Assembly: GCA_012976225.1 (NCBI GenBank)
Contig: JAAVVG010000044.1
Location: 1 to 64,000, forward strand
Length of the DNA stretch: 64,000 nucleotides
Source of the DNA: Golubevia sp. BC0850
Taxonomy: Eukaryota > Basidiomycota > Exobasidiomycetes > Golubeviales > Golubeviaceae
Direction of reading: 5' to 3'
Each line of letters begins with the position of its first letter. Positions within the stretch are counted from its first letter, which is position 1. The notes beneath the pieces were generated by a model. That model worked only from the letters and a program-made list of their open reading frames with translations, had not been told where the DNA came from and made no database searches. A program made the position numbers and the translations under genes. Shown here one piece after another: positions 20,769 through 31,763 of the stretch.

Positions 20769-22674
20769 TCAGTCCTCTTCATCCTCGTCGACTCTCCATC
20801 TCTCCTTCAACCATTCAGCTCTCAGTCCAAATGTTCCTCCAATGACTCCCAAGAACGCCTCGGTTCCTTCCTTCTCTCTCTTTGGCATCAAAGCCTCGTA
20901 GGTGTTGAAGAGCAGATCTGCGACCAAAGATCGATTTTTGAGGCGGGTGTATGAAAGAGACAGTCTGGAAGTCTGAAGGATCGATTCGGCGGCTGGAAGT
21001 TTGGATTTATGCTGAGCAGAAGTTGAGGGATTGGACACCGAAGAAGAAGACTGACGTTGAGGCGTGGTGATGCGAAGATTGGAAGTAGAAGAAGCCACAG
21101 TGGAACTCGAATTGGAACTTGAACTTGAAGTAGTGAAAACCCTTCCAGGAGGACCGCATCCATCGTAATCCACTTCTCCATCTTCCATCTCGTTTTCTCT
21201 CTCGGCATCTAAATCGATAGCTTCAGCCACCCTCTCGTAAGATTCTCTAACCTTCCGTCTTTTCTGCCTGAGCTCGTTTCTCATCAACAGAAACTCTGTT
21301 AAGCCTCCGATCAGGGCAAACCAGACTGCTAGTCTTTGGATCCCTTTCCTTCGCCTCGAGTTGAGCTGCCAAGCTATTCCAGATCCACCCAGGAATGAGA
21401 AGAGATCGAGAGAGTCGGCCATGACGTTGATTGTGGAGGAGAACAGTTGAAGGAACGCATGAGGTGAAGATGGAAAGATTGAAGACTTTGAAGATGGAAG
21501 GATGAAGAAGATCGACATGACAGTCGAGAGGAACGTTCGATGATGGTAGGAGTAGGACTGGCCACTCTTCGATTTAGAAGTTGAAGAACTTGACCGGTCT
21601 TCATCATAACTTGAAGATAAATGTGGAATCTCTTTGCTCTCTTCATCGACTCGGCTTCTTTCCAGACTTAATTCTTGCAACTTCAACATTTCCTCTCCTT
21701 TCCCGCTTTCGTCTTGCCTCAATTCTTCCTTCTTCATCCTTTCCAGTTTCGGAATAGCATCGGCGTCCTTTCCGCTATCTACAATGAATTCCAGAACGAA
21801 AGCAGAGATAGTGAGAAGCTTCTTGAGGTTCGATATCGATTCGCTTGAGAGATAGAGACGCTTGACAGCTAAGGAGCGTGTCTTCGGTCGGAGGAGCAGA
21901 GTGAAGAGCAATCGAGGTAGCGGAGTTAGAGGGGAGGTGGTGAGAAGATGATGTAGTAGGAGGAGGATGGGTTGAAGGAGGGACTGCGAAGAGAGGAAGT
22001 GTTGGGGAAGAGAAGATGAAGGAAGTCAGTGGGAGGTGAAAATTCCGGCAAGTCTCTCCTCTCAAAGCCTTTCAGTCTGGCTTTCGCGCATCTTTATGGT
22101 CAGAGAAGCAGTCGACTGAGAGAAGAAACGGTTGCTTCTGAGAAAGTGGCTCCCTCCTTCGACTCCTTCCTTCCTTCCCAGCATTCCACTGCCGATTCTA
22201 AAAATCTTTCCCAGCGAATTAATATATGTGCTGATGTTTCTCATCCCCACTCGAGCCACCTAGGACCTGCTCAATCCCAACCCGACTTTCTGGAGGTGCA
22301 TTTCTAACCTCCTTGACTTCCCAGGTATTTGAGCATTTGGCCCACCTCTTTCCCCTTTGAGATGATCCACTACTCTACAGAATATATCAATTGCCACTTA
22401 CCAGCATCTTATCCCTTCCATCGAATCCACCAATGAGCCTGAAGAGCGTCTCTCTTTTCGACAAAGGAGCGAATGGCTCTTCCGCCAGCTCTAAGACTCC
22501 AGTGTAACCATCTGGATGGAGCAGGCCTTGAGAATTCTGACCCAAATTTGACTGCTTACTCGTAGTAGGAGAAGCTTGGATGAAGGTAGTGACTGGAGAA
22601 AGTTGCCTTGAAGCCGAGGAACTTCTGGATCTTGAAGGAGAGTTGAAGTAGGATGGATGAGATGAGATCGCCAT
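20769..22674 (-). CDS. PEX11: Peroxisomal membrane protein of the PEX11 family
   Basis: PEX11 proteins bend and elongate the peroxisomal membrane before fission. Two exons (20769-21983, 22402-22674) join in phase to 495 aa. Family features are ETLFRLIGGFDGRDKML, a helical stretch LLFTLLLRPKTRSLAVKRL, LSSTINVMADSLDLFS and GIAWQLNSRRRKGIQRLAVW followed by a hydrophobic segment. The Ser-rich N-terminus (about 60 residues), a charged insert of about 90 residues, and a Ser-rich acidic insert near the C-terminus are longer than in classic PEX11 and suggest the PEX11C/GIM5-like branch. The single intron is unusually long for the window (418 nt), so an extra small exon is possible. Confidence 0.8.
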
Positions 22675-22957
22675 GGTCGCGATGATCCTTGAGACTGAAT
22701 GGTTCGTTTGATCAGGAGGAAGCCATCTGAGAGTCAACAGCGAACCGCTGGAATGCTATTGCTTGCTTCGAGGCAAGTGTTGTTCTGTAACTGGCTCTTG
22801 ACTTTCTTCTTCTTTCCCTCTTTCTCTTCACTCCGCAACTCGTCAAATTAAGATCTGTCTATCAGACAATCGAGAAAAGTGAGTTTTATAACAGCTGGCC
22901 AAGAAGACTTCGATTCCAGTGCAGGCTACTGACCTCAAACCTTTCTCTTTTCCAGAT

Positions 22958-24537
22958 TGAGACTTTGTCATGATCTATCGCCAACGACTTTCACTCATCT
23001 AGACCTATCGGATGCCATTGGAACTTCTCTGTAAGATCCTAGATTTCCTATAACCGATAAACAGCATCCTCTCATCTAGAACTTGCAAGCATTGGCGAGA
23101 GGTGATTACCGAAACTGCATCGAACTGGAGAGTTCTAGAGATCCCAGATGAATTGGAAGTTCACGAGGTCATAGAGATCCTGAAACTATTCTCCAAGCTC
23201 TCAAGAAAGAGCTTAACTCATGTAGTTGTTAATTCAAAAGTTGTCATTGCGGCGGATTTAGATCAATTAATGGACAAGTTGAAGGAATCAGAAAGTCTCC
23301 AACTTCTTCACATTAAGCAGACTCGCCATCTTAACACAAAGGCCAGAAATTTGGCCAGAACTTGTCTTCCTAATCTTCAGACTCTTTCAACTACAGAACA
23401 TCGATTCAGAGATCAGCTTGTGGGAGCTTTCGTCTAATGGTGATTTTTCAAAAGCATCCTCGACGAGAACTAAATCATCTCCACTAAATGCACTTTACAC
23501 ATCAAACTTAAATCAAATCATAGCTGATGAGCTTAATTGGATGGCTCATGTAACAGACCTCGAGATAACAAAGACAGACTCCATCGAGTCCTTAATTCAA
23601 ATCATGACGCTACTGAAGGACAACCTTAAGACTTTGAACCTCAATTGTTCGATCAAATAAGAGAAGATTCTCCAGCAATGCCGGCTATCTACTTTCCCCG
23701 TTTAACAAATCTGATACTTCCTCATGTGGGCAACCTTTCTGGCTTCTCAAGCTGGTTATGTCCTTCTCTGACTAGGTTAACTGGAAAAACCGAAAATCTT
23801 ACGCGGCTACCAAGTACGACCTTTGAACCTGTAAAGGATCTCATCTTAAGACTAGGTACCGACTACGAAGAGAGCCCTATAGAAAGATCACCTGACTTTC
23901 AATGTCATTCAGGCCCACGATGTGTTAAGAAAGTGACACTTTCTAGAATTCTTTGGCCATCCAATACTACGAAGAAGATTGGAGACATTTTGAAAAATCG
24001 CAGTCTTCCTTCAACGTACCATTCATCTTGGAACTACTCTACTACATCAACTATGAAGTCAGTCCTGAAGCAAAGCTACTCCATCCAGGGGCCATGATCC
24101 ACTGTTGTCCGCTTGTCACAACTCTTTGTTCCTTCGACGAGTTCGGTTTCGACATGAACGCTCTTTGCAAATTTCAGGAACAAAGGAATGAACATCTAGG
24201 TAGCATTCGAGAGCAAGGAGAGGAGCAGAAGGACTTCGAATTTTGATTTATGGATGAGGGAATGGAAGATCAATACGAGGAAGGACTGCAGAGAATAGCA
24301 AGGTACGCTTGATCACTCACAAAGGAAGGAAAGCAAACGATAGAAAGAGAAAAGACCTCTGATACCCATTCCTTTCTTTTTTTACATCATCTCTAAGGAG
24401 AGACACAACTCGCGGGAATCCGATCATTTCGAACCGGGACGATACATTGAGTTCGAAGATGGATACGAATATGAGGATACCTATCAATTCGAAGCTGACT
24501 TGAAGGGTTACTGCGATTTGGACGAGGATGTGTGATA
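22958..24537 (+). pseudogene. F-box/LRR protein gene, frame-disrupted
   Basis: Exon-like text reads RLCHDLSPTTFTHLDLSD, then after a normal intron (about 23032-23081) TCKHWREVITETASNWRVLE, the F-box pattern, and LRR-like text such as CLPNLQTLS and LPHVGN. The reading frame changes near 23390, near 23640 and near 24000 with no GTRAGT-type donor to explain it, and an in-frame TGA at about 24244 splits an acidic C-terminal part. A last exon after 24395 reads GRYIEFEDGYEYEDTYQFE. At least four lesions make this a pseudogene unless the assembly is faulty. No start codon was found upstream. Confidence 0.6.
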
Positions 24538-24539
24538 GA

Positions 24540-24945
24540 GATCGATTGATTGAGTTGTGGAGACTACTTCGAGAAGTACTTTTGATTTGGCATGAATGTA
24601 GTCCGTAAGCCAGTGAGAATGATGAAAGTTGAAAATTGAAATTGAATTGTAAGCGTCTTTGAGTTTGAGTTTGTTTATTTAAAAGTACAGAAAAGAAAGG
24701 GGGGGGGTTTCCATCATAGAAGGGTTTGGGCTCTAGGCCAAGTCTGACCTCAGAAGAAGATTAAAAGGAAAGGAAGAAATGTACAAGAAAAAGAAAGAAA
24801 GAGAAGATCAACCTAATCTTAAGACGGAAAAAAAGGGAATTAAAGACAAATTAGATCTTGATTTGAAAGCTTTGACTTCTCTCAAGAGATATCAGGGCCT
24901 TTCCTATGTTACCAAGAGACTGACAAATCTCTGAAAGAAATCGTT
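24540..24945. other. Spacer between F-box pseudogene and POLD4 3' end
   Basis: No coding signal. It contains a G8 run near 24700 and A-rich stretches, consistent with convergent 3' ends. Confidence 0.5.
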
Positions 24946-25967
24946 TTAGAAGATTCCAACAGCATGAAGAACACTTTGAGACATGTCTCTGTTCCCTTCT
25001 CGGGTTTCCAGAATTTCACGAATCTCAAGAGGTGGTTCATCTCCTAGAGATTCGGCTCTTTCCCAACGTTCTAGACGAGAAAGACCTGAGCATGGACCGT
25101 ATCTGAAGAACAGAAGATGAAACGAAAGGGGGAGAGAGGGGGCGGTCAGTGTTTGTGTTTGGTAAGATCAAAGGAAAGGGCAAGGGAAAGTAGAAAGATG
25201 AAAAAGAAGAGACTCACTTTGGATTCAAATCAAAAACACGTAGCATTTGTTCAATCCTAGTTTCGCCTTCGGCATGGACTGAGAGGGGAGTAGAGATAGG
25301 AGGAGAGGAGAAAGGTGATGAGAGTTGAGTCTTTCGGACAAGGATGGCTTAGAATCAAACCCTCCTCTGTGACTCTAAACCTATCGCTGTATAGCTCAAA
25401 AATGCCTGATTTCAACAAGTAGTCTTTCGTTTTCCAATCAAAGAGGCTCTTGATCAATGTCAAATGGTTCGCCACCTCGCTCCATCCACCTTGCTTCAAA
25501 ACAAACATTGACCCTCTCTCCTGATCGCCCCTATGAAACTTGCTCTACTCACTAGGTTGACACTTAGGTAGTCCCATAGCCTTTGAAACTTCAGCCCAAT
25601 GTTTATTATAACCTGGATTATAAACGTTCAATCTCTCTCGGTTGAAAGCCTCCTTTGACTCCACTTGAACTACTTTTACTTTCTCCTTCTTTGACTTTGA
25701 AGCATCTGAACCGAAAGAAGAAGCGGATGCAGAACGTTTCAGAGCATTGTCTTTCAAAGAAGAAGAGGAAGAAGAAGTGGATCTGGATGTTGAATTGGAA
25801 TTCAAGATGGCTTGTTCCTTTTCTGATTCTCTACGTTTTAGATCGGCTTTGATTGAGGCTTTGGTTTCAACTCTTGAAGAAGTGGAAGTGGAAGTAGATT
25901 TTGGTTTGGTAGACCATGATGAAGATGATAAAGTTCCTTGTCCTTTGCTGGATTTCTTGGACGCCAT
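24946..25967 (-). CDS. CDM1: DNA polymerase delta small subunit (POLD4/Cdm1)
   Basis: The smallest, stabilising subunit of replicative DNA polymerase delta. Three exons (24946-25102, 25218-25278, 25553-25967) join in phase to 210 aa. The conserved C-terminus reads LRVFDLNPKYGPCSGLSRLE then RWERAESLGDEPPLEIREIL, the family signature 'LR.FDL...YGPC.GI.RL.RW.RA'. The N-terminal 120 residues are Ser/Lys-rich and disordered; QGTLSSSSW near the start vaguely recalls a PCNA-interacting box but lacks the aromatic pair. The start ATG lies 117 bp from that of the divergent copper-fist gene. Confidence 0.92.
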
Positions 25968-26084
25968 TCTTAAAAGACTGATGATGGTAAGTGAGGAGAG
26001 AAGGAAGTGAAGGAGAACCAACAAGTTGCTCTTGAAATCATCTATCGAATCTTCATCGTCAAACTCAAGAATGAGATTTAACGT

Positions 26085-27511
26085 ATGGCATTAATCATCA
26101 ATGGATTAAGATTCGCATGTGAAGGTTGCATTCGAGGTCATAGATCTGCAAATTGCAATCATAAAGATAGACAACTCAAGGAAATCAAACCTAGAGGAAG
26201 ACCGCTATCTCAATGCAAGACTTGTAGAGATAATAGAAAGAACTTGGGGAAACATAGCAAATGCTATTGTGGAGATGACTGCAAGGAAAAGGAACTGGAT
26301 CCACAGGTAGATGAACGGTCGGAAGTTGGAGAAAGTAGAGAGGGAGAGGGAAAGGTTGGGGAAGGGAGTGCGAGTGCGAGTGCGAGTGGGAAAGAACAAG
26401 GTGAGTCATCTTCCAAGCCCCTCTCTGAGGTGATAGATATCTCACAGCAGTCTAGGGAAGATATCATAGAAGCATTGGAGCTACTTAGTCGCCCAGCTGA
26501 AGGAACCAATCCGACCGAGGGACATCTCCTCCCCTCCATGACAAACTGATGTCGGGTGACTCAGCTTTCCTTTCTCTACAAACTTCTTTCATTCTAACCA
26601 TTTCTTCATCTCTTGTTTGTCTTTCTAAATCTTCAACAGACTGCAAGTGTAATTCCAATGGACCTTGCATCTGTTGTTCAAGCAAAAGAAAGAAGCCTTC
26701 CAAATCAGATCCTCCTTCTTCTTCTTCGATTTCCAAAGCTTTCGACAACCCTATCAAAAAGAAGAGAATCCCCAAGAAGAAGAGTACGAAAGAAAGAGAC
26801 GAATCAGAAGGTGAACCAACTTCTTGGGGTCAAATTATGCCTTCTACTTTTAACGATCCTTCAAATTTCTTAGAACTTGGTCTACCTGATCTGACCACTC
26901 CATCTCATCCAAATTACTTTGAAGAGTCATTGAATTCAGTTTCCAACTTAAGGACCTTGGATGATTATCCGACTCTTTTCACTGACATTAAAGATCCTTC
27001 AACTTCGAGCTTTTCTCCTACTTTCAGTTCACCTCCTTCTCCTGCACCTATCCCTCAAGCTTCGAATCCCGATATCAATCCTTTTCAAATTTTTATGCAA
27101 GAATCTGGAATGGAAATCAACGTTTCTTGTACTTGTCAAGAAGGTTGTAAATGTCCTGGATGTTTTGGAAACAAATCAAAGGATGCTGATGGAGAGAATC
27201 CCAATCTCAATGGAAAAGTGAAAGTTCAAGATAAACTTCAAGGAAGCTCTGATCAGCTTTTCGGAAATCAATCAAATCAAGATGGATCGGAAGGTTACAA
27301 TTTACAGAACTCTTTCGCCATCTGGAATTTCGAAGGCAAGTCGAGGGAGAAGGAAAAGGAGAAGGAGAAAGGAGAAGGAGCTCCTTTGGAATGTCCAACG
27401 AGATGTTCAACTTGTTTAGGATGTGATTTGAGTTTGGAAAACCCTTGGTGTGGGATACCTGAAGTTGATGAATTTATGAATCGAGGCAGAGGGTTTCAGT
27501 TGAGCTGTTGA
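26085..27511 (+). CDS. CUF1: Copper-fist transcription factor (Cuf1/Mac1/Ace1 type)
   Basis: A copper-sensing nuclear activator of copper uptake or detoxification genes. Two exons (26085-26400, 26640-27511) join in phase to 395 aa. The N-terminal copper fist reads INGLRFACEGCIRGHRSANC, then the KPRGRP minor-groove motif and CKTCRDNRKN ... CYCGDDC. Three Cys clusters follow: CKCNSNGPCICC right after the splice, CTCQEGCKCPGC (the Cuf1/Mac1-type C-motif) and CPTRCSTCLGC. A basic KKKRIPKKK segment may be a nuclear signal. Several Cys clusters fit copper-dependent regulation, but activator versus repressor and the target genes cannot be told from sequence. A (GAGTGC)n repeat codes ASASAS. Confidence 0.92.
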
Positions 27512-27887
27512 GGGGAGAGGGTTTTGGGAGGAGGTGGAAAGGCATTTGTTGTGAACGGGGTCAAGTGATTTACTTCTCTCGGAGGAAGAAAAAAGGAAAT
27601 TTTAGATAGAAAGGATGAATCAAGTTTTTGGAAAGAAGGATCAGAGGTCGGTTTGGTTGTTTTCGTAAATTCTGTCGCTGAGACTGTAAATTTTCTGTTA
27701 AATCAAGGGTTCTGGTAGTAAGTCACGTTTCTTTTCATTTTTTTCATCAGTTTGATGGTCAATTCTGCTATAACGAAGTGTTTGACAGAAAAACACAAGA
27801 GAAGTCCTACAACCCTTGATTCCCTCGACCCTTTCTACTTTCTACCCATCCTTTTCTTGCTTTCACATCTTTTGATTCTCTGTTTTT
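27512..27887. other. Convergent 3' spacer, copper-fist gene / hexokinase
   Basis: T-rich, no coding signal; it holds the 3' ends of two convergent genes. Confidence 0.5.
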
Positions 27888-30476
27888 TTAAACGTTGACG
27901 TACTTTCCTTCGTCTTTACGAGCTTTAGTCATGGCTGAGAGAGAGTCCGTGGAAGGCGATCGAGACGAGACGAGACGAGAGAAAATGAGGGGGGACCAGT
28001 TCAGTAAGGTAGTAGCGAGACATGAGATCCTCTTAAACACTTCTCACTCAAAGATGAATCCAGACCAAGATCTTTTCTCGGCTCTACCAAGCAACGGATC
28101 TACTCACCAGCGATAATAGCAGAACCAACACCCGATCCATCCTCAGCCTGGTGAGTAACGATTCCTTTACCCTTTGGACCAAAGATATCCTCCAAAGCTT
28201 TATGAAGTCTTTCAGGGAATCTGGGATATTTAGAGTAAAGACTTCCATCAGCACCGACTCCACAACCTTTTTCCAAATAACCCATTTTAGTAACTAAAGC
28301 AGCGATACCACAACTTGACAGTCTAGCAGCTCTAGTACCAATCAATTGAGCCAAGTTTCTAAAGAATTGACGTTCTTCCATAGTAGTATCTAGACCAAAG
28401 AAATGAGTGAAAAGACCAGTAACAGTTAAAAGTTCTTCAGTTGGATCAGCTTCGATTAAAGATAAGAAAGCAGTGTCGAAAACGTAAGGTTTCTCAATCT
28501 TGTAAGTGTTTTGTCCTAAGAAAAGTGAACCTTCATCTACCATTTCGCACATGACTAATCGAAATTGTTCTCCTAAGTATAAACCTGCAATCATTTTTTC
28601 ATAGGATTGTTCGTGAGGTTTGTTGGAACGTAAATCAATGTCTTCATCGTATTTGGTGCGAACGTCTGCTAGATGTTCATGCTTGAAAGAGTCGAAGGCT
28701 CCGTATCTGAAGAGGAGTAGAGTTCAATGGAAAAAAGGAGGTCAAAAGAAGCTCCAGCCTCAGGGTTCCACCTCTTCCTCCAACTCCCTTTCTCTTCCTT
28801 TCTCTACTCACTCGCAATTGATAGCCATATCTTCATCATCTGGTAAGCCAAGGTGTTTAATCTTTGGAATGTTCTTAACATGTTCCATATAAGCAGCGTT
28901 ACAACCAGTTCCAAAGATACAAGCGATTCTAGTATCCTGTTTGACGTAATTTGAAGCGATTAGAGTCCCAGTAGTGTCATTAATCAAAGAAGTCATCTTG
29001 ATTGGAACGTTGTTCTTCTCCAAAGATTCTCTAAACATAGCAGCACAATCTTTTCCTTCAGTGTTTGGATTTCCGAAACCTTTGGTCCAACGAACTAGAC
29101 GTCCATGATCGATTTTGTCTTGTCTGTTTCAGATCAAGAAATAAAGAAGAGAGAGAGAGAGCAAGAGGAATCAGCTAAAGAGCCAAGCAGCGAAATGACT
29201 CAAGAGAATCTCTCCTTTATCTTTCCTTGTACTCACTCCATAGGATAACTAAAAGTGAATCCCAAAGCAATCTCTTCTTCCAAAATCACATCCTCTCCAT
29301 TCTCATCACCAAAGTGATCCTTGATGAAAGTGTGTAAACAACTTGCACAGAAATCGAAGAGTTCTTGTCCTTCACATTGTTTCTGTTCGTCTGTTAACCT
29401 GAACTTTGATTGAGTGACCTCAAACTCTCCTTTCCCCTTTAATTGAACATGGCAGACTCTAAGATTTGTACCACCTAGATCTAGGGCTAGATAAGAACCT
29501 ACTTCATCTCCAGTTGGCCAGCCGAAGACGTAGGCAGGAAGCATTGGCTAGATAGAAGAGAGAGAAAGACAGGGGTTTTAGAAAGACTGCTTTTTTAAAC
29601 TTCTGTTTCTGGAAAGCTCTGCTATCTGATCCGAAATTCGGGGGGAAAAAGGAAGGATAGATTGTCTACTCACAACAGTTTGACCTTCTTTCTCTAATCC
29701 TTTTTCTAAAGTCTCTACGAATCTATCTACAATGGTCCTTAAACGTTCTGGGGAGATTGTGAACATTTTAGTGTACTTTTCTAGATGTTCTTTTAAATCT
29801 TCTTCATGTAGATGAGGAGTTGGTTCGTGTTTGTGAGAGGAAGTATGCCATGAAGCGATCTGAGTAGGTGGAGGGGAAGGGAAGGAGAGAAGGGTAGGAG
29901 TTGAGTAGATGGATATCGCTATTTCGAGTGAGAGTATTTAGCTCTGAATCGGTTCAAGCTCCAGGAACTCTTCTTGGAACGAGCCCAGAGTGAGCTTGAA
30001 GACTTGGTGCGTGTCGATCATCTCCCACCAACGAGAAGTGATATTGAACAGAGTAGCTCTGATTAAAGCTGACTTTCTTTCCCTCGGCTTCACGATACCC
30101 TCAGCAATCTTGAAGAGCCTGGAAAGATAAGAAGACAACCCTCCCTGATCGAGCAACTGAGTCTCAAACCCAGAACAGCTCCTTCCCTCCGGACCTTCCT
30201 TCCCTCAATGCTATCTCTCCGCTAAGCTGACACTTTCCACCACTTCACAGCTAACCTCACGATGCCTAACTTGCTAAACAGAGCTTTCTGAGCCTGTTTA
30301 CCCACATGATTATCAAGTTTCTCTATGCCTGAACCTCTTCTGTTACCCTGTAAAGTTTGACTGCTTCTACTACCTCTTCTAGCTCCACCAGCAGAGAATG
30401 ATCCACCGGATTGGGATCCTCCTCCTGATTTGAGCTCCTTGTCTGAAGAGACTCCTGTTTGTGAAAGTGCTGGCAT
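27888..30476 (-). CDS. HXK1: Hexokinase
   Basis: Phosphorylates glucose and other hexoses, the first step of glycolysis, in the cytosol. Six exons join in phase (27888-27934, 28108-28706, 28812-29123, 29237-29547, 29674-29859, 30261-30476), giving 556 aa. Motifs are LALDLGGTNLRVC (phosphate-binding), ALGFTFSYPMEQDK, INDTTGTLIASNY (catalytic Asp), IFGTGCNAAY and VGADGSLYSKYPRF (adenosine region). Compared with yeast hexokinase (about 486 aa) there is an N-terminal extension of about 72 residues, Gly/Ser-rich with RRGS repeats, encoded wholly by exon 1 and separated by a 401-nt intron. Assignment of exon 1 rests on phase and position and is a little less certain than the rest. The very short last exon ends KYVNV. 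Confidence 0.93.
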
Positions 30477-30637
30477 CTTGAAATGTGTTTTTGTTTGGAA
30501 GGATGAGAGGAAGAAGGGGAGAGGTCGATTGAAGGCCAAGTTTTTCGAGATGGAGAGTTGCCCCGAGGGTTTGAGAGAACGGCGCATCATCCATCCTCCA
30601 CTGACTTTTCTTTCTTCAATCTCTTTGAATCCTAACC

Positions 30638-31416
30638 ATGTCGTCTTCAACTGAAAAATCGTTCTCTTTCCGTTTACAGAAAGGTTAGTCTAACATATGT
30701 TGTAGAGACTGCTTCTTATCCTTCGTCCTTCGCTTATCATCCACCTGACCACCTCTCTGACTCTCTCTCCTTACCCTTACAGGTCTAACCTCTTCCTACG
30801 CTTCTCCGCCACTGATCATTGAACTCAACTTCATTCCATCAGAAGAATCCGCTTCTTCATCCGAACAATCTCAAGGTTCTTTCCTCTTCAAATCTCAATC
30901 CAAAGATGACGTCTCGATCAAATCAACAGACGAACCTAAAATGTTAGATTCCAAAGACATTCATAAAACGGATCTGTTTGAAACCTTAGAGAAATTGAAG
31001 GATCTGCCAAGGGAGGAACCGGAGGGTAGTGAAGATATTTATGGAATGGATTATCAAGTGAGTGCATTCGACTCAAAGCTCGCAGTTTGAAATGGCTTTT
31101 CCCTGAAGATGAAAAGATAAAATCCATCTTTGCTCTTATCATTGCTGACTCCTTTCCTTCAATCCTTCCCCAACTCTCGATCTTTCGTTCGCTCTCTTCG
31201 TCTTATCTTATATCACTTCTCGTACGACCCTTTCTCTACTTCTTGCTCCTTTCTCAGATTTTCTATTCAACTCCAACCTTTGAGTGGGTCAACTCTGGGT
31301 CAGGAGGTTGCATAGCCTCTCCAGATTCAATTTCCTCGATTAAACCAACTCCGGAGCAAAAGAAAACCTTCAAGGAGATCGTAGATAGGGTCTTGGAGGT
31401 TTCCAAAACTCTTTAA
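30638..31416 (+). CDS. Unrecognised 159-aa protein
   Basis: Three exons (30638-30683, 30783-31057, 31258-31416) join in phase. The protein starts MSSSTEKSFSFRLQKGLTSS, has an acidic Ser-rich middle, and ends with IFYSTPTFEWVNSGSGGCIA and KKTFKEIVDRVLEVSKTL, a likely amphipathic helix. There is no signal peptide, membrane segment or known motif. Clean splice sites and steady phase support a real gene. It shares a 161-bp divergent promoter with hexokinase. Confidence 0.7.
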
Positions 31417-31628
31417 ATGATTGGAATGAAGACAAATCTATGATGTTTGAACGTTTGAGCGAGAGCGCTGGGGAAAAGTAGGATTGAAATAGGTTGGGTT
31501 GTGTATTTTGGTCAAGGGCTTTCTGCGCTTCATCTTGTGTTTTCTCTCCTGTAAAGATTGACATCAATCTGCTCAGGCTACATCGAAAAGGTGTTTGAAT
31601 TATAAGTAGTCCGAACAAGCAAATTCTG

Positions 31629-31660
31629 GGTCGAGGACCTCCGACCTCGCGGTGCGATAG
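31629..31660. promoter_or_regulatory. Upstream element of first tandem membrane-protein gene
   Basis: The stretch GGTCGAGGACCTCCGACC followed by GACCTCGCGGTGCGATAG (overlapping) lies about 105 nt before the ATG. The core GACCTCGCGGTGCGATAG matches 16 of 18 bases at 34888-34905, at a similar distance upstream of the paralogue. CGAGG and CCTCG form an imperfect dyad. A transcription-factor site is the simplest reading; function is inference. Confidence 0.5.
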
Positions 31661-31763
31661 GTCAAAGGTGCAGCTTAGATCATTCCGAACCTTTCTCCTT
31701 TCCTCTTCTCTTCATTATTCTCTCCTGTCCAATTGGACTCCAAGTGTCAAGATAAGGATCAAG

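Noticed and set aside
25257-25508. 83-codon minus frame within POLD4
   Set aside because: Almost all of it is intron 2; the phase-correct splice from 25553 to 25278 gives the conserved POLD4 text without it.
29938-30156. 72-codon frame inside hexokinase intron 1, considered as a cassette exon
   Set aside because: Its frame does not match the phase-0 ends of exons 1 and 2; including it would break hexokinase.
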